Shown: positions 1 through 8,770, numbered from the stretch's first letter. The stretch is DNA of 34,327 nucleotides from Pseudomonadota bacterium (GCA_027624035.1 JAQBUI010000047.1:1-34327); one strand, 5' to 3'. Notes: generated by a model from the letters alone, not told the origin. Made by a program: numbers and translations.

Positions 1-386
1 CGACGGTTCGCCGCAACAATGACTGCATAAACATCGTGCGGCCATTTTATGCCATACGTTTTGGATTGCAATGATGGCGTAGGTAAATGAAAAAGTTATG
101 GGATTAGGCGAACAACGAATGGGTTAATGCAGGGAATAAAGCCCTCACGCTACAAACCGTGCCAGCCGCCGACAAACAAACCAAACCCAACGAGCTGGTG
201 AGACGACAGAGTGGGTTTCGGCTCTGGAATGGGCCCGCGATTACCGCGCGATGCGGAAGTGCCGCGGCAGGGGTTACCCGGTTTTGGCAACGGGGTCTGG
301 GCCGTCGCGGGTCCGTTCCGGCGGGGTTTCAGGCCCCGGGTCCAATGCACATGTATAATCGCGTGTCCGTCCGGGTAATCGAGCGT
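1..386. other. Non-coding leader region upstream of ccmA
   Basis: I find no convincing gene here. A reading frame open from position 159 runs into ccmA, but its first 76 residues have no recognisable domain and would put a long, unlikely extension on CcmA. The first 130 bases are AT-richer than the rest of the window, as expected of an intergenic spacer. The only regulatory signal I can point to is a TATAAT hexamer at 354-359. The gene to the left lies outside the window. Confidence 0.5.
327..359 (+). promoter_or_regulatory. Candidate promoter of the ccm operon
   Basis: A perfect sigma-70 type -10 hexamer, TATAAT, lies at 354-359, about 28 bases before the ccmA start codon. No good -35 hexamer sits at the ideal distance; the nearest resemblance is TTTCAG at 327-332, too far upstream (21-base spacer). 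The site could depend on an activator or be a chance match, but it is well placed to start transcription of ccmABCDEFGHI with a very short leader. Confidence 0.4.
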
Positions 387-1001
387 ATGCTGAAGGCAAC
401 ACATCTGACCTGTGAACGGGATCATCGGGTCCTGTTCGAGGACCTGTCGTTTGACGTTGCTGCCGGCAGCGCGCTGCTGGTCACGGGCCCGAACGGCGCC
501 GGCAAGAGTACGTTGCTGCGGATTCTGGCGGGTCTGTACGAGGATTTTGACGGCACCATCGACTGGCAGATCAATGACTACCCGCTGTATGTGGGGCATC
601 GGCACGGCGTCAAGGACGGCATGACGGCGAGAGAGAATCTGCGCTGGGCCGCCACCTTGTACGACCAGGATGTGTCCGAGGCAGCGTTGCTCGACGCCCT
701 TTCCCAGGTGTCTTTGCGCGGCTATGAAGATGTCGTTTGTGGCGCCATGTCAGAGGGCCAGCGCAAGCGAGTCAATCTGGCGAGGCTGTTTGTGCTCGAC
801 AATCCTGTCTGGATTCTGGATGAGCCGCTCAGTTCAATCGATACAGCGGGTGTCTCCCGCCTGGAGGCCCGGTTCGACGCCCATGTGGCGGCTGGAGGCG
901 TATTCATTGCGACCTCACATCAGCCCCTTTCACTGACCTCGACTGCGCCGGGTATCCTTGCCCTGGGGCACCAAGAGGGCACCGGTAGCTCTGCACCATG
1001 A
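387..1001 (+). CDS. ccmA: Cytochrome c biogenesis heme exporter ATP-binding protein CcmA
   Basis: This is the ATPase of the CcmAB(CD) complex, which uses ATP to release holo-CcmE after CcmC has loaded it with heme. At 204 residues it has the usual CcmA length. Walker A is GPNGAGKS at residues 34-41, the ABC signature is the variant MSEGQ at 121-125, Walker B is WILDEP at 142-147, and the switch His is H178 in ATSHQ. I chose the ATG at 387 because it starts at the canonical CcmA N-terminus; the same frame is open back to 159 but the extra residues match nothing. It is the first gene of a nine-gene ccm operon and is followed by ccmB after 43 bases. Confidence 0.96.
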   Translation: MLKATHLTCERDHRVLFEDLSFDVAAGSALLVTGPNGAGKSTLLRILAGLYEDFDGTIDWQINDYPLYVGHRHGVKDGMTARENLRWAATLYDQDVSEAALLDALSQVSLRGYEDVVCGAMSEGQRKRVNLARLFVLDNPVWILDEPLSSIDTAGVSRLEARFDAHVAAGGVFIATSHQPLSLTSTAPGILALGHQEGTGSSAP

Positions 1002-1044
1002 GCGTGATACGACGGTGTCATGAGGGTGATATGAGGGGGCTGTC

Positions 1045-1713
1045 GTGAGCGCGCTCTTTGCAACCGTGGGCCGGGACCTGCGTCTGCATTTCCGGCGTCC
1101 CGCAGACGTGCTGAATCCGCTCGCCTTTTTTCTGATTGTGATCAGCCTGTTTCCGCTGGGCATCGGGCCAGCGCCGGAGACGCTCGCCGGGATTGCCGCT
1201 GGTGTGATCTGGGTGGCTGCGCTGCTGTCGCTGCTGCTGTCTATCGACACCATGTTCAGGAGTGACTATGAGGATGGCACACTGGAACAGATGATTCTGG
1301 GTCGCCAGCCCTTGTTGCTGTTGGTGCTGGGCAAGCTCATCGCCCAGTGGCTGGTCAGTGGCCTGCCCATTGCAGTGCTGAGCCCGCTGTTTGGCATGAT
1401 GTTCTTCCTGTCATCGGACGGGATCAAGGCCATTGTGCTCGCGTTGCTGCTGGGCACACCGACCCTGGTGCTGCTGGGGGCCATCGGTGGTGCGCTGACC
1501 CTGGGCTTGCGTCAGGCCGGGCTGGTTCTGTCCATCATCGTGTTGCCGCTGTATGTACCAGTGCTGATTCTGGGAACCGCCATGGTAGACAGCGCGGTAT
1601 CGGGCCTGGGCTATACCGGTCACATGCTATGGCTGGGGGCGCTGCTGCTGTTTTGCCTCGCGCTCGCACCCGTGGCCACACAGTTCAGCCTGAAGATTGC
1701 CATCAGCCATTAG
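1045..1713 (+). CDS. ccmB: Heme exporter membrane protein CcmB
   Basis: CcmB is the membrane subunit that pairs with CcmA in the cytochrome c maturation ABC complex of the inner membrane. The protein has 222 residues and about six hydrophobic segments. The N-terminal stretch around DLRLHFRRPADVLNPL and the later FRSDYEDGTLEQM are typical of the family. The start is a GTG preceded by a purine-rich AGGGGGC ribosome binding site. A spacer of 139 bases separates it from the chosen ccmC start, the largest gap in the operon. Confidence 0.95.
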   Translation: MSALFATVGRDLRLHFRRPADVLNPLAFFLIVISLFPLGIGPAPETLAGIAAGVIWVAALLSLLLSIDTMFRSDYEDGTLEQMILGRQPLLLLVLGKLIAQWLVSGLPIAVLSPLFGMMFFLSSDGIKAIVLALLLGTPTLVLLGAIGGALTLGLRQAGLVLSIIVLPLYVPVLILGTAMVDSAVSGLGYTGHMLWLGALLLFCLALAPVATQFSLKIAISH

Positions 1714-1852
1714 CGTTCGGGAGCGAAGCGGCTTTTTTGCTGTCCAAAGTCGCTCCATCAATGGCCCAGAGGCTGACTTTGTTGATCCTGGTCGGGCGTG
1801 CTGGCAGCTGGTCGATGGTAAGATATGTTTTTGCAGATGGACTGGACACACT

Positions 1853-2599
1853 GTGTGGAATTGGTTTCACAGACTGGGCGCGCCGAAATCGTTTTACGAG
1901 ATAAGCGGCTACCTGGTTCCGCTGCTCGGGACGCTCGCTGCGCTGACCCTGCTGACTGGTGTGGTGTGGGCGCTGGCCTTTGTTCCGGCGGATTACCAGC
2001 AGGGCAATACCGTTCGAATCATGTACATCCATGTACCGTCTGCCATCGTCGCGCAGTCCAGCTACATGATGATGGCAATCGCCGGTATTGTGTTTCTGAT
2101 CTGGCGGATCAAGCTGGCAGATGTTGCCCTCGAGTGCGCCGCGCCGGTCGGGGCCACCCTGACACTGCTTGCCCTCGCGACCGGCGCCATCTGGGGCAAG
2201 CCGACATGGGGTACCTGGTGGGTGTGGGATGCAAGGTTGACCTCCACGCTGGTGCTGCTATTCCTGTTTCTTGGTGTGATGGCTCTTCGCTCCGCCATGT
2301 CAGGCAGGGAATCTGCGGGCCGGGCCTCGGCAATGCTGGCCATTGTCGGTCTGGTGAACCTGCCGATCATCAAGTACTCGGTGGACTGGTGGTTCACGCT
2401 GCATCAGCCGTCCAGCCTGTCGCTGATGAAAAAACCAGCCATGCCACCGGAGATGTTCATTCCGCTGCTGGTGATGGTGCTGGGTTTTTATCTGTTCTTT
2501 TTTGCCATCTGGATGATGCGGATCAGGGCAGAAATACTGGAGCGTGAGCAGCGGACCGGGTGGGTTCGGGAATTGCTGGCAGGCGAGCATGCCCGATAG
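1853..2599 (+). CDS. ccmC: Heme-handling protein CcmC of cytochrome c maturation
   Basis: CcmC is an inner-membrane protein that presents heme on the periplasmic side and transfers it to CcmE. The WWD heme-handling motif is clear: WGTWWVWD at residues 119-126, within a polytopic protein. I chose the GTG at 1853, which gives 248 residues beginning MWNWFHRLG, matching the usual CcmC N-terminus and length. An ATG at 1697 in the same frame would add 52 unrelated residues and overlap the end of ccmB. No strong ribosome binding site precedes the GTG, so the exact start is less certain than the identity. It overlaps ccmD by 11 bases. Confidence 0.94.
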   Translation: MWNWFHRLGAPKSFYEISGYLVPLLGTLAALTLLTGVVWALAFVPADYQQGNTVRIMYIHVPSAIVAQSSYMMMAIAGIVFLIWRIKLADVALECAAPVGATLTLLALATGAIWGKPTWGTWWVWDARLTSTLVLLFLFLGVMALRSAMSGRESAGRASAMLAIVGLVNLPIIKYSVDWWFTLHQPSSLSLMKKPAMPPEMFIPLLVMVLGFYLFFFAIWMMRIRAEILEREQRTGWVRELLAGEHAR

Positions 2600-2792
2600 C
2601 GTGGCGGCGTTTTTCGATATGGGTGGCCACGGGCTGTACGTGTGGAGCAGTTATTTCATTGCATTGCTCATCTTCGCCTGGAATGTCGTGCAACCGCTGC
2701 GTCGCCGCCGCCAGGTGGTGGCAGAGCATCGTCGCCGATTGACACGGGAAGCCACTGTTCGAGAAGCAACGGTTGAGGAAGGATCAGAATGA
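2589..2792 (+). CDS. ccmD: Small membrane protein CcmD of heme export
   Basis: CcmD is a small one-helix membrane protein needed to release holo-CcmE from the CcmABC complex. The 67-residue product begins MPDSVAAFFDMGGHGLYVW, the family signature around the conserved aromatic residues. One transmembrane helix (about residues 18-35) follows, then a very basic cytoplasmic tail (LRRRRQVVAEHRRRLTRE). The start ATG lies inside the end of ccmC and the stop overlaps the start of ccmE (ATGA), indicating translational coupling. Confidence 0.9.
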   Translation: MPDSVAAFFDMGGHGLYVWSSYFIALLIFAWNVVQPLRRRRQVVAEHRRRLTREATVREATVEEGSE

Positions 2793-3337
2793 AGTTCGGT
2801 AAGATGAAAACCCATCGCAGGAATCAGTTGATTCTGGTGGTCCTGCTGCTGGCAGCGGCTGGCGGTGGTGTCGGCATGACCCTGATGGCGCTGAACGAGA
2901 ACATCAACCTGTTCTATTCACCCGCCCAGATTGCCGATGGGGATGCCCCGACCGGAACCCTGATCCGGGCGGGCGGCATGGTCAAGGAAGGCAGCGTGGT
3001 GCGGTCGGGTACAGACCTTCGGGTGAGCTTCGTGGTCAGTGACCTGCAGAGTGCCGAGTATACGGTGCACTATGACGGCATCCTGCCGGACCTGTTTCGG
3101 GAAGGCCAGGGTGTGATCGCCCGGGGCGAACTGCGTGATGATGGCGAGTTTATGGCGCAGGAGGTGCTGGCCAAACACGATGAGAACTACATGCCTCCGG
3201 AAGTCGCCGATGTGATCAATGAGGCCCATGCCAGGAGCCGTGCTGCGGGCGCCGTTCCTCAAGTTGAAAATGCTGCAAGTGCTGCAAGTGCTGCAAGTGC
3301 TGCAAGTGTAGAAAGTACAGTGGATGCCACGCCATGA
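2789..3337 (+). CDS. ccmE: Periplasmic heme chaperone CcmE
   Basis: CcmE is a membrane-anchored periplasmic chaperone that binds heme covalently and passes it to CcmF/H for attachment to apocytochromes c. The 182-residue protein has an N-terminal anchor (about residues 12-35), an OB-fold domain, and the heme-binding His at H130 in LAKHDENYMPP with the axial-ligand Tyr at Y134. The C-terminal tail contains four AAS tripeptides encoded by a perfect 9-bp tandem repeat. It is coupled by ATGA overlaps to ccmD upstream and ccmF downstream. Confidence 0.96.
   Translation: MKFGKMKTHRRNQLILVVLLLAAAGGGVGMTLMALNENINLFYSPAQIADGDAPTGTLIRAGGMVKEGSVVRSGTDLRVSFVVSDLQSAEYTVHYDGILPDLFREGQGVIARGELRDDGEFMAQEVLAKHDENYMPPEVADVINEAHARSRAAGAVPQVENAASAASAASAASVESTVDATP
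3272..3307 (+). repeat. 9-bp tandem repeat inside the ccmE tail
   Basis: Four perfect copies of GCTGCAAGT encode Ala-Ala-Ser repeats in the disordered C-terminal tail of CcmE. The unit keeps the reading frame, so copy-number change would lengthen or shorten only the tail. It is a likely slippage hotspot. Confidence 0.9.
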
Positions 3338-5304
3338 TCATTGAACTCGGCCACTTCAGCCTGATTCTTGCGCTGGGGCTGGCGCTGTGTCTCACGCTAC
3401 TGCCTGCCTGGGGCGTGCAGACCCGTAATCTCATGTTGATGCGCTCTGCCGAGTCCCTGGCGACCGGGCTCTTTGTGCTGTTGGCGCTGTCATTTGGCGC
3501 GCTCAGCTATGGTTTTCTGACCGATGATTTCTCCGTCAACTATATTGCGAACAACTCCAACACCGCGCTGCCGGTGAACTTCAAGCTGTCCGCGGTGTGG
3601 GGGGCCCACGAGGGTTCGTTCCTGCTCTGGACTCTGGTGCTGGGCGGCTGGACCTTTGCAGTGGCGGTCTTCAGCCGTGCCCTGACGCTGGACATGCGGG
3701 CCCGGGTATTGTCGGTGCTGGGTGTCCTGGCGGTGGGCTTTATCCTGTTCATGCTGCTCACGTCGAACCCGTTCGAGCGCTCCCTGCCGGTGTATCCCGC
3801 CGAAGGGTCCGATCTCAATCCGTTGCTGCAGGACTTTGGGCTGATCGTACACCCGCCCATGCTGTATGCAGGCTATGTGGGGTTCGCTGTACCGTTTGCC
3901 TTCGCGGTGGCGACGCTCTGGTCCGGACGTCTGGACTCGGCCTGGGCCCGCTGGTCACGTCCCTGGACAAACATTGCCTGGGCGTGTCTGACCCTGGGGA
4001 TCGCGCTTGGCAGCTGGTGGGCCTACTACGAGCTTGGCTGGGGCGGCTGGTGGTTCTGGGACGCGGTAGAAAATGCCTCGTTCATGCCCTGGCTGGTGGG
4101 GACGGCACTGATGCATTCCCTGGCCTCGACCGAAAAGCGTGGTGTGTTCAAGCGCTGGACCGTGTTACTGGCCATTGCCGCGTTCTCATTGAGTCTGCTC
4201 GGTGGTTTTCTGGTGCGGTCAGGGGTTCTGACTTCGGTCCATGCGTTCGCCCAGGACCCGGAACGGGGAATGTATATCCTGATCTTCCTGATCATGGTGA
4301 TCGGCGGATCACTGTCACTGTATGCCGTTCGGGCCCAGGGTATTGGTGGTGGCGCCACGTTTACCTGGCGCTCCAGAGAGGCGTTGCTGCTGGTCAACAA
4401 TCTGCTGCTGGTGGTGGCGATGGGCGCCGTGCTGCTTGGGACCCTCTACCCGCTGGCCTATGAAGCGGCGACCGGTGGTGACAAGCTGTCGGTTGGTCCG
4501 CCCTATTTCAGCGCGGTATTTGTCCCCATCGTGCTGCTGCTGTTCGCGTTCATGGCCGTCAGCCCTCAATCTCGCTGGAAGGATACGAGGCAAATCAACC
4601 TGTCCCGGCAATTGATCTATCTGATCGTGGCGATGCTGGCGGTCGCAGCCATCACCTGGTTGCTGGACGCCTTTGTGCTGCAGGTCGTGCTGATCAACGC
4701 GATCGCTGTCTGGATGGTCATCAACCTGGCGGACGATCTGATCCGCCGGGTACGTCAAAAGCGGGACAGGTTGATGGCCCTGGTTCGCCAGCCGGTGAGC
4801 TATTACGGGATGTTGCTGGGCCATGGTGGCATCGTGGTGTCGCTGATAGGCATCTGCTGTACGGTGTATTACAGCGAGGAGCGGGATGTCAGGATGGTGC
4901 CCGGTGATGTGCTGACGATGTCGGGCTACGAGTTCGAGTTCAGACAGATGCGACGTGTACCGGGCCCGAATTACATGGCGGATCAGGGTGAGTTTGTGAT
5001 TACTTCGGCCGGCAGGACCATCGCGACGCTCTACCCGGAGAAGCGTCAATATCGAGCTGGCGGTCAGGTGATGACCGAAGCGGACATGGACCCTTCGGTG
5101 TTTCGGGATCTCTACGTCGCCCTGGGTGAACCAGTGGGTGAGAATGCCTGGGCTGTCCGGGTACATGTGAAGCCGTTTGTGCGCTGGATATGGGTCGGAG
5201 GTCTCATCATGGCCTGTGGCGGGGTGCTCGCGGTGACGGGGCGCCGCTATCGGCTGGCCCGGGGGCGTGAACTGCCGGCCCGGACGGTGGCTGCGAGCGC
5301 CTGA
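3334..5304 (+). CDS. ccmF: Heme lyase subunit CcmF
   Basis: CcmF is the large inner-membrane subunit of the System I cytochrome c synthetase; it takes heme from CcmE and attaches it to the CXXCH motif of apocytochromes with CcmH and CcmI. The 656-residue polytopic protein shows the WWD-type motif GGWWFWD, with the tryptophans at W239, W240 and W242 and D243, preceded by GSWWAYYELGWG. Length and membrane pattern are normal. A periplasmic segment follows near residues 510-600 before a last helix. Start and stop overlap the neighbouring genes. Confidence 0.97.
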   Translation: MIIELGHFSLILALGLALCLTLLPAWGVQTRNLMLMRSAESLATGLFVLLALSFGALSYGFLTDDFSVNYIANNSNTALPVNFKLSAVWGAHEGSFLLWTLVLGGWTFAVAVFSRALTLDMRARVLSVLGVLAVGFILFMLLTSNPFERSLPVYPAEGSDLNPLLQDFGLIVHPPMLYAGYVGFAVPFAFAVATLWSGRLDSAWARWSRPWTNIAWACLTLGIALGSWWAYYELGWGGWWFWDAVENASFMPWLVGTALMHSLASTEKRGVFKRWTVLLAIAAFSLSLLGGFLVRSGVLTSVHAFAQDPERGMYILIFLIMVIGGSLSLYAVRAQGIGGGATFTWRSREALLLVNNLLLVVAMGAVLLGTLYPLAYEAATGGDKLSVGPPYFSAVFVPIVLLLFAFMAVSPQSRWKDTRQINLSRQLIYLIVAMLAVAAITWLLDAFVLQVVLINAIAVWMVINLADDLIRRVRQKRDRLMALVRQPVSYYGMLLGHGGIVVSLIGICCTVYYSEERDVRMVPGDVLTMSGYEFEFRQMRRVPGPNYMADQGEFVITSAGRTIATLYPEKRQYRAGGQVMTEADMDPSVFRDLYVALGEPVGENAWAVRVHVKPFVRWIWVGGLIMACGGVLAVTGRRYRLARGRELPARTVAASA

Positions 5305-5849
5305 TGTCCCTGAACAAAAGCCTGCTCATTCCCCTGGGGGTTTTTATCGGTCTGGTGATCCTGCTGGCGCTGGGTTTTGGTCTGCGCGACCCGCATTTCC
5401 TTCCGTCGCAGTTGATCGACAAGCCATTCCCGCAGTTCTCCCTGGCCGAACTCAGCGACCCTGACCGAACGATCACCACCGATGACATCAATGGGCAGGT
5501 CTCTATCGTCAACGTATGGGCCACCTGGTGTGCTGCCTGTCTGGTGGAACATCCTGAACTCCTGCGGATCAGCCGGGAGGAGGGCATTCGGGTGATCGGT
5601 GTGAACTATAACGACGAGTCCGTCAAGGCCCGGGCGTGGCTTGCCCGGCATGGTAATCCCTACGCGTTTACCATCGTCGACGATGCGGGCAGGCTCGCCA
5701 TTGATCTGGGTGTCTATGGCGCCCCGGAGACGTTTCTGGTGGATGCGACAGGTGTGATCCGGTATCGCCACGTGGGTGCAGTCACGCCGGAAATCTGGCA
5801 GAACACACTTGCCCCCGCGATCGCGCTGCTGAAGGGGGACCCTTCGTGA
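5304..5849 (+). CDS. ccmG: Thiol:disulfide oxidoreductase CcmG (DsbE)
   Basis: CcmG is a membrane-anchored periplasmic thioredoxin-like reductase that keeps the apocytochrome CXXCH thiols, directly or through CcmH, reduced for heme ligation. The 181-residue protein has an N-terminal membrane anchor (about residues 6-26), the active site WCAAC with Cys76 and Cys79, and the GAPETF segment (139-144) containing the cis-Pro and the acidic residue typical of CcmG. Its ATG overlaps the ccmF stop by one base (TGATG). Confidence 0.95.
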   Translation: MSLNKSLLIPLGVFIGLVILLALGFGLRDPHFLPSQLIDKPFPQFSLAELSDPDRTITTDDINGQVSIVNVWATWCAACLVEHPELLRISREEGIRVIGVNYNDESVKARAWLARHGNPYAFTIVDDAGRLAIDLGVYGAPETFLVDATGVIRYRHVGAVTPEIWQNTLAPAIALLKGDPS

Positions 5850-6355
5850 TGCGCGGGTTGTTGCTGGTGCTGGTCTGTCTGGTTCCGATGGTGAACGCGG
5901 CGATTGATGCGTATCCGTTCCCGAATGACGAGTTACGGGCACGGTATCATGCTTTGATAGATGAACTGCGCTGCCCCCAGTGCCTGAATACCAACCTTGC
6001 CGGGTCCGATGCGATGATCGCAAGTGACCTGCGTCGGGAGGTGCATCGCCTGTTACTGGAAGGCAAGTCGGACCAGGAGGTGCTGGATTTCATGCAGGCC
6101 CGGTACGGCGACTTTATCCTGTATGAACCCAGACTGACGCTCCCCACGGTTTTTTTGTGGTTTGGCCCGTTGATCTTCCTGGTCGTGGCCGGGCTCACCG
6201 GGATTGTGGTGGTGCGCCGTGGAGCGAGTGACCCAGTCGAGAAGCCCGATACGGCCCGTCTGGATGAACTGCTTCACGGCCGCTCGGACGCTCGATCGGA
6301 CACCCGCTCTGACCCGCACACCGATTCTCATTCCGAGCGGCAGGAGCCACCCTGA
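5849..6355 (+). CDS. ccmH: Cytochrome c maturation thiol protein CcmH (CcmL type)
   Basis: CcmH is a membrane-anchored periplasmic protein whose LRCPQC motif (Cys42 and Cys45 from this start) handles the apocytochrome thiols with CcmG and CcmF. A signal sequence precedes the domain and one membrane helix follows it (about residues 105-122). The short form of about 168 residues is the N-terminal half of the E. coli CcmH; the other half is the separate ccmI that follows. The tail is low-complexity (repeats of SD with Arg, Thr or His). The start could be this ATG, which overlaps the ccmG stop, or the GTG three bases earlier. Confidence 0.94.
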   Translation: MRGLLLVLVCLVPMVNAAIDAYPFPNDELRARYHALIDELRCPQCLNTNLAGSDAMIASDLRREVHRLLLEGKSDQEVLDFMQARYGDFILYEPRLTLPTVFLWFGPLIFLVVAGLTGIVVVRRGASDPVEKPDTARLDELLHGRSDARSDTRSDPHTDSHSERQEPP

Positions 6356-7578
6356 TGAGTGATGTATTCTGGCTCTACGCCGCTGGCCTCTGCGCGATTG
6401 CCATGGTCGCCATTGTCTGGCCGATCCTGTGGCGGCGCAGTCAAAGGCAGGGAGACCGGACTGACTTCAATGTGCTGCTCTATGAGGACCGCCTGGGCGA
6501 ACTCGCGGTCAGCCGTGACAACGGTGAAATCACCGAAAGTGAATTCCATCAGCTTGAAACAGAACTTCAGGTCAATCTGCTGAGCGATGCAGGCAGTGAA
6601 GCGCCGGTGGCGACCGGGTCGAGCCGACTGCCATGGCTGGCGGCGGCACTGGTCGTCGTGCTTGCGATCCTCATCTACAGCGATGTCGGTTTCTCCTTTG
6701 GTTACCTGACTGACCTGCGGCTTGCCCAGGACTTCCGTCAGACCACGCCTCATGATCGGGTAGAACTCGAGCGCACCGTTCAGCGTCTGGCCGAGCGCTT
6801 GAAGGACCAGCCGGACAACGATCAGGGCTGGTTTCTGCTGGCCCAGTCCTGGCGCAGTATCTCGGCCTATGGCAAGGCCGCCGATGCATTCAGGCACCTG
6901 GTGGATCGTTATCCCGATGACGGAACGCTGGCATCGCACCATGCTGAATCGCTGTTTCTTGCAGAAAACCGTCGCTTCACGGAGGCGGTCAGGGCCGCCA
7001 TAGACCGGGCGCTGTCTCTGGACCCACAAAATCTTGTGACGCTGGAACTGGCGGCCATGTCTGCCTACCAGGCAGGCGCGGTACAGGATGCGGCCGCGCT
7101 CTTTCGCCGGGCACTCGCGACCGGCGTTGACGGCCCACGTGAGGAACTGCTGCGCGAGGCCCTGGCAAGAGTGCGCGGGGAGGCGGGGGCCAACCCATCA
7201 CAGCCCGAAGATTCCGGGTCAGAGGACGTTGGGCGCGAAGTCCAGGTACTGGTGGAGGCTGCCAGCGGCGTGCAGGCACAGCCTGGAGACAGCGTTTTTG
7301 TCTACGCGAGGGCATTCGATGGGCCGCCCATGCCCCTCGCGGTGCAGCGCATGACCTTTGCGGAGCTTCCGAGGCTGGTTCAGTTGACGTCGGCTCAGGC
7401 CATGATGGCCGGGATGAGTCTGGATGATTTTGATCAGATACAGCTGGTGGCGAGAATCTCGAAGCGGGGCATCGCCAACGCGTCACCGGAGGATTTTGAG
7501 GCGGTCTCTGGCCGGATTGATCTCACCGCCGAGCAACCGGTGATATCGCTGCGGATCAGCCAGCGTCGAGGACAATGA
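6355..7578 (+). CDS. ccmI: Cytochrome c assembly TPR protein CcmI
   Basis: CcmI (CycH) is an inner-membrane protein that holds the C-terminus of apocytochrome c for the CcmF/H ligase. Two membrane helices (about residues 5-22 and 83-103) flank a cytoplasmic loop of about 60 residues. TPR-like helical repeats follow in the periplasmic part (for example around QPDNDQGWFLLAQSWRSI and AVRAAIDRALSLDPQNL). A C-terminal beta-rich domain (about residues 300-407) begins near EVQVLVEAAS. It is the last gene of the operon. I see no clear terminator after it. Confidence 0.93.
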   Translation: MSDVFWLYAAGLCAIAMVAIVWPILWRRSQRQGDRTDFNVLLYEDRLGELAVSRDNGEITESEFHQLETELQVNLLSDAGSEAPVATGSSRLPWLAAALVVVLAILIYSDVGFSFGYLTDLRLAQDFRQTTPHDRVELERTVQRLAERLKDQPDNDQGWFLLAQSWRSISAYGKAADAFRHLVDRYPDDGTLASHHAESLFLAENRRFTEAVRAAIDRALSLDPQNLVTLELAAMSAYQAGAVQDAAALFRRALATGVDGPREELLREALARVRGEAGANPSQPEDSGSEDVGREVQVLVEAASGVQAQPGDSVFVYARAFDGPPMPLAVQRMTFAELPRLVQLTSAQAMMAGMSLDDFDQIQLVARISKRGIANASPEDFEAVSGRIDLTAEQPVISLRISQRRGQ

Positions 7579-7603
7579 TGGAATGATGGGTCAGTGGCCA
7601 CGG

Positions 7604-7750
7604 CTAATCGCGGTCACGCTGCTCTTCATCCCGGTTTCGGGGCACGTCCTGCCTTGACCTGTCTTCCCGTAGAGCCGGCAGGACGATGAGAAAGAAGAGT
7701 CCGGCGCCCATCATCACGCCAAACCCGATGCCGAAAAAGATCAATTCCAT
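7604..7750 (-). CDS. Small single-helix membrane protein, unknown function
   Basis: A 48-residue reading frame on the minus strand starts with ATG at 7750 and ends with TAG at 7604. The product begins MELIFFGIGFGVMMGAG, has one clear hydrophobic helix (about residues 3-27) and ends in a highly charged tail rich in Arg, Asp and Glu. A good ribosome binding site (AGGGA, about seven bases before the ATG) supports translation. The gene is convergent with ccmI, whose stop is only 25 bases away. I do not recognise a family. It could be a small subunit or regulator of a membrane complex, but that is a guess. Confidence 0.55.
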   Translation of the reverse strand: MELIFFGIGFGVMMGAGLFFLIVLPALREDRSRQDVPRNRDEEQRDRD

Positions 7751-8059
7751 GTCATTTCCCTGGGGCCCGTCGGCCCTGCCACGTTGGGCACCTTCGCATG
7801 CGTCGCGCCGGTTGACAACCCGATAGTGCGCAACGGGAGGCCAGGGCGTACGATCATTTGTGGCCGTTATGGAGGACGATTCCTGCTGTTTCCTTAGCCG
7901 AATGAATGGGTTAACTTTGAGTGGAAGAGATGCCTTACGCGGGCTTGTGTGATGGGCTATGTGAAGGCCTTATGAAGGGCAGCGTTAGGATCTCTTGTGA
8001 GTGTCCCTTATCAAGCGTGTTGTCTTGAGAAGGTATTGTCATAAAAAGGGAGAACGACG

Positions 8060-8356
8060 ATGGCGGTAGACGGTAGCTACAAGTGCACGATTAATTCACC
8101 CATGGGTTCAAGAGATGTGACCCTGACCCTCAACGCTGATGGGGACAAGTTGTCCGGTACCATGGAAGGCCAGGACGGCACACAGCAATTCGAGGGCGGT
8201 ACGGTGAGCGGCAATGACGTCACGTGGGTGATGGAGCTTACGCGACCCATGCCCATGAAGCTGGAATGCAGCGGGGCGGTCGACGGCGATGCGATCAGTG
8301 GCAAGGTCAAACTGGGTGCGTTCGGCGAGGCCACCTTCTCCGGGTCCCGGGTCTAG
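8060..8356 (+). CDS. Uncharacterised 98-residue beta-rich protein
   Basis: A 98-residue protein with a strong ribosome binding site (GGGAG, about eight bases upstream). It has no signal peptide or membrane segment, so it is probably cytoplasmic. The sequence alternates polar and hydrophobic residues with repeated Gly-Asp turns (NADGDKLSGTMEG, GGTVSGN, AVDGDAISGKV), which suggests a small beta barrel or sandwich of about eight strands, of the kind that binds a lipid-like ligand. I do not recognise a named family. A stem-loop follows the stop after 11 bases, so it is probably transcribed alone. Confidence 0.75.
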   Translation: MAVDGSYKCTINSPMGSRDVTLTLNADGDKLSGTMEGQDGTQQFEGGTVSGNDVTWVMELTRPMPMKLECSGAVDGDAISGKVKLGAFGEATFSGSRV

Positions 8357-8367
8357 CTGACGCCTGA

Positions 8368-8389
8368 GGGTTGCCGGGCGCGGCAACCC
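8368..8389 (+). terminator. Stem-loop after the 98-residue gene, possible terminator
   Basis: An 8-bp perfect stem (GGGTTGCC pairing with GGCAACCC) with a 6-base loop lies 11 bases after the stop codon. There is no U-run after it, so it is not a textbook intrinsic terminator; it may instead protect the mRNA 3' end or act with Rho. Confidence 0.4.
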
Positions 8390-8547
8390 CTGATCCGCAG
8401 GCTCTTGCCGGGCCCAGGAACTCGCACGTGGAGCGTCGAGAGTCTGCTTTGGATTCACGAGCTTTTTTGAGGACGGGGTCAAGTATCGTCGCGGCCAAGC
8501 ATTGCCTGAGCCAGTGACCTCTGATTCAGGTCCTGTTCCGGGTCGGG

Positions 8548-8568
8548 CTCGAAACATCGCAAATTGAG
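8548..8568 (+). repeat. Partial copy of the CGAAACATCGC dispersed repeat
   Basis: The segment CTCGAAACATCGCAAATTGAG matches the left end of a longer repeat at 23321 and, less well, at 8771. The match fades after about 21 bases, so this is a truncated or diverged copy. Confidence 0.5.
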
Positions 8569-8770
8569 ATGTCCTCGCGTGCTTTCGGCTGAGATTGCGC
8601 CTTGCCCGGCGGTTGTGGTGCTAACGGTTTGGGTACTCCCATAGCTGGCGATGCCCCATGGCGAACGGGATGTCCGCTGATCCGGTTTCTGCGGGAAGTC
8701 AGTTCACGAAGTTTGTGAACCTCTGAACGTGCGCGCCGATCAAGTCTTTTCCCGCCAGGTGCACTGGCGA

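Noticed and set aside
1697..1852. N-terminal extension of CcmC from an ATG at 1697
   Set aside because: The 52 extra residues are unrelated to CcmC and would overlap ccmB; the GTG at 1853 gives the family length and N-terminus.
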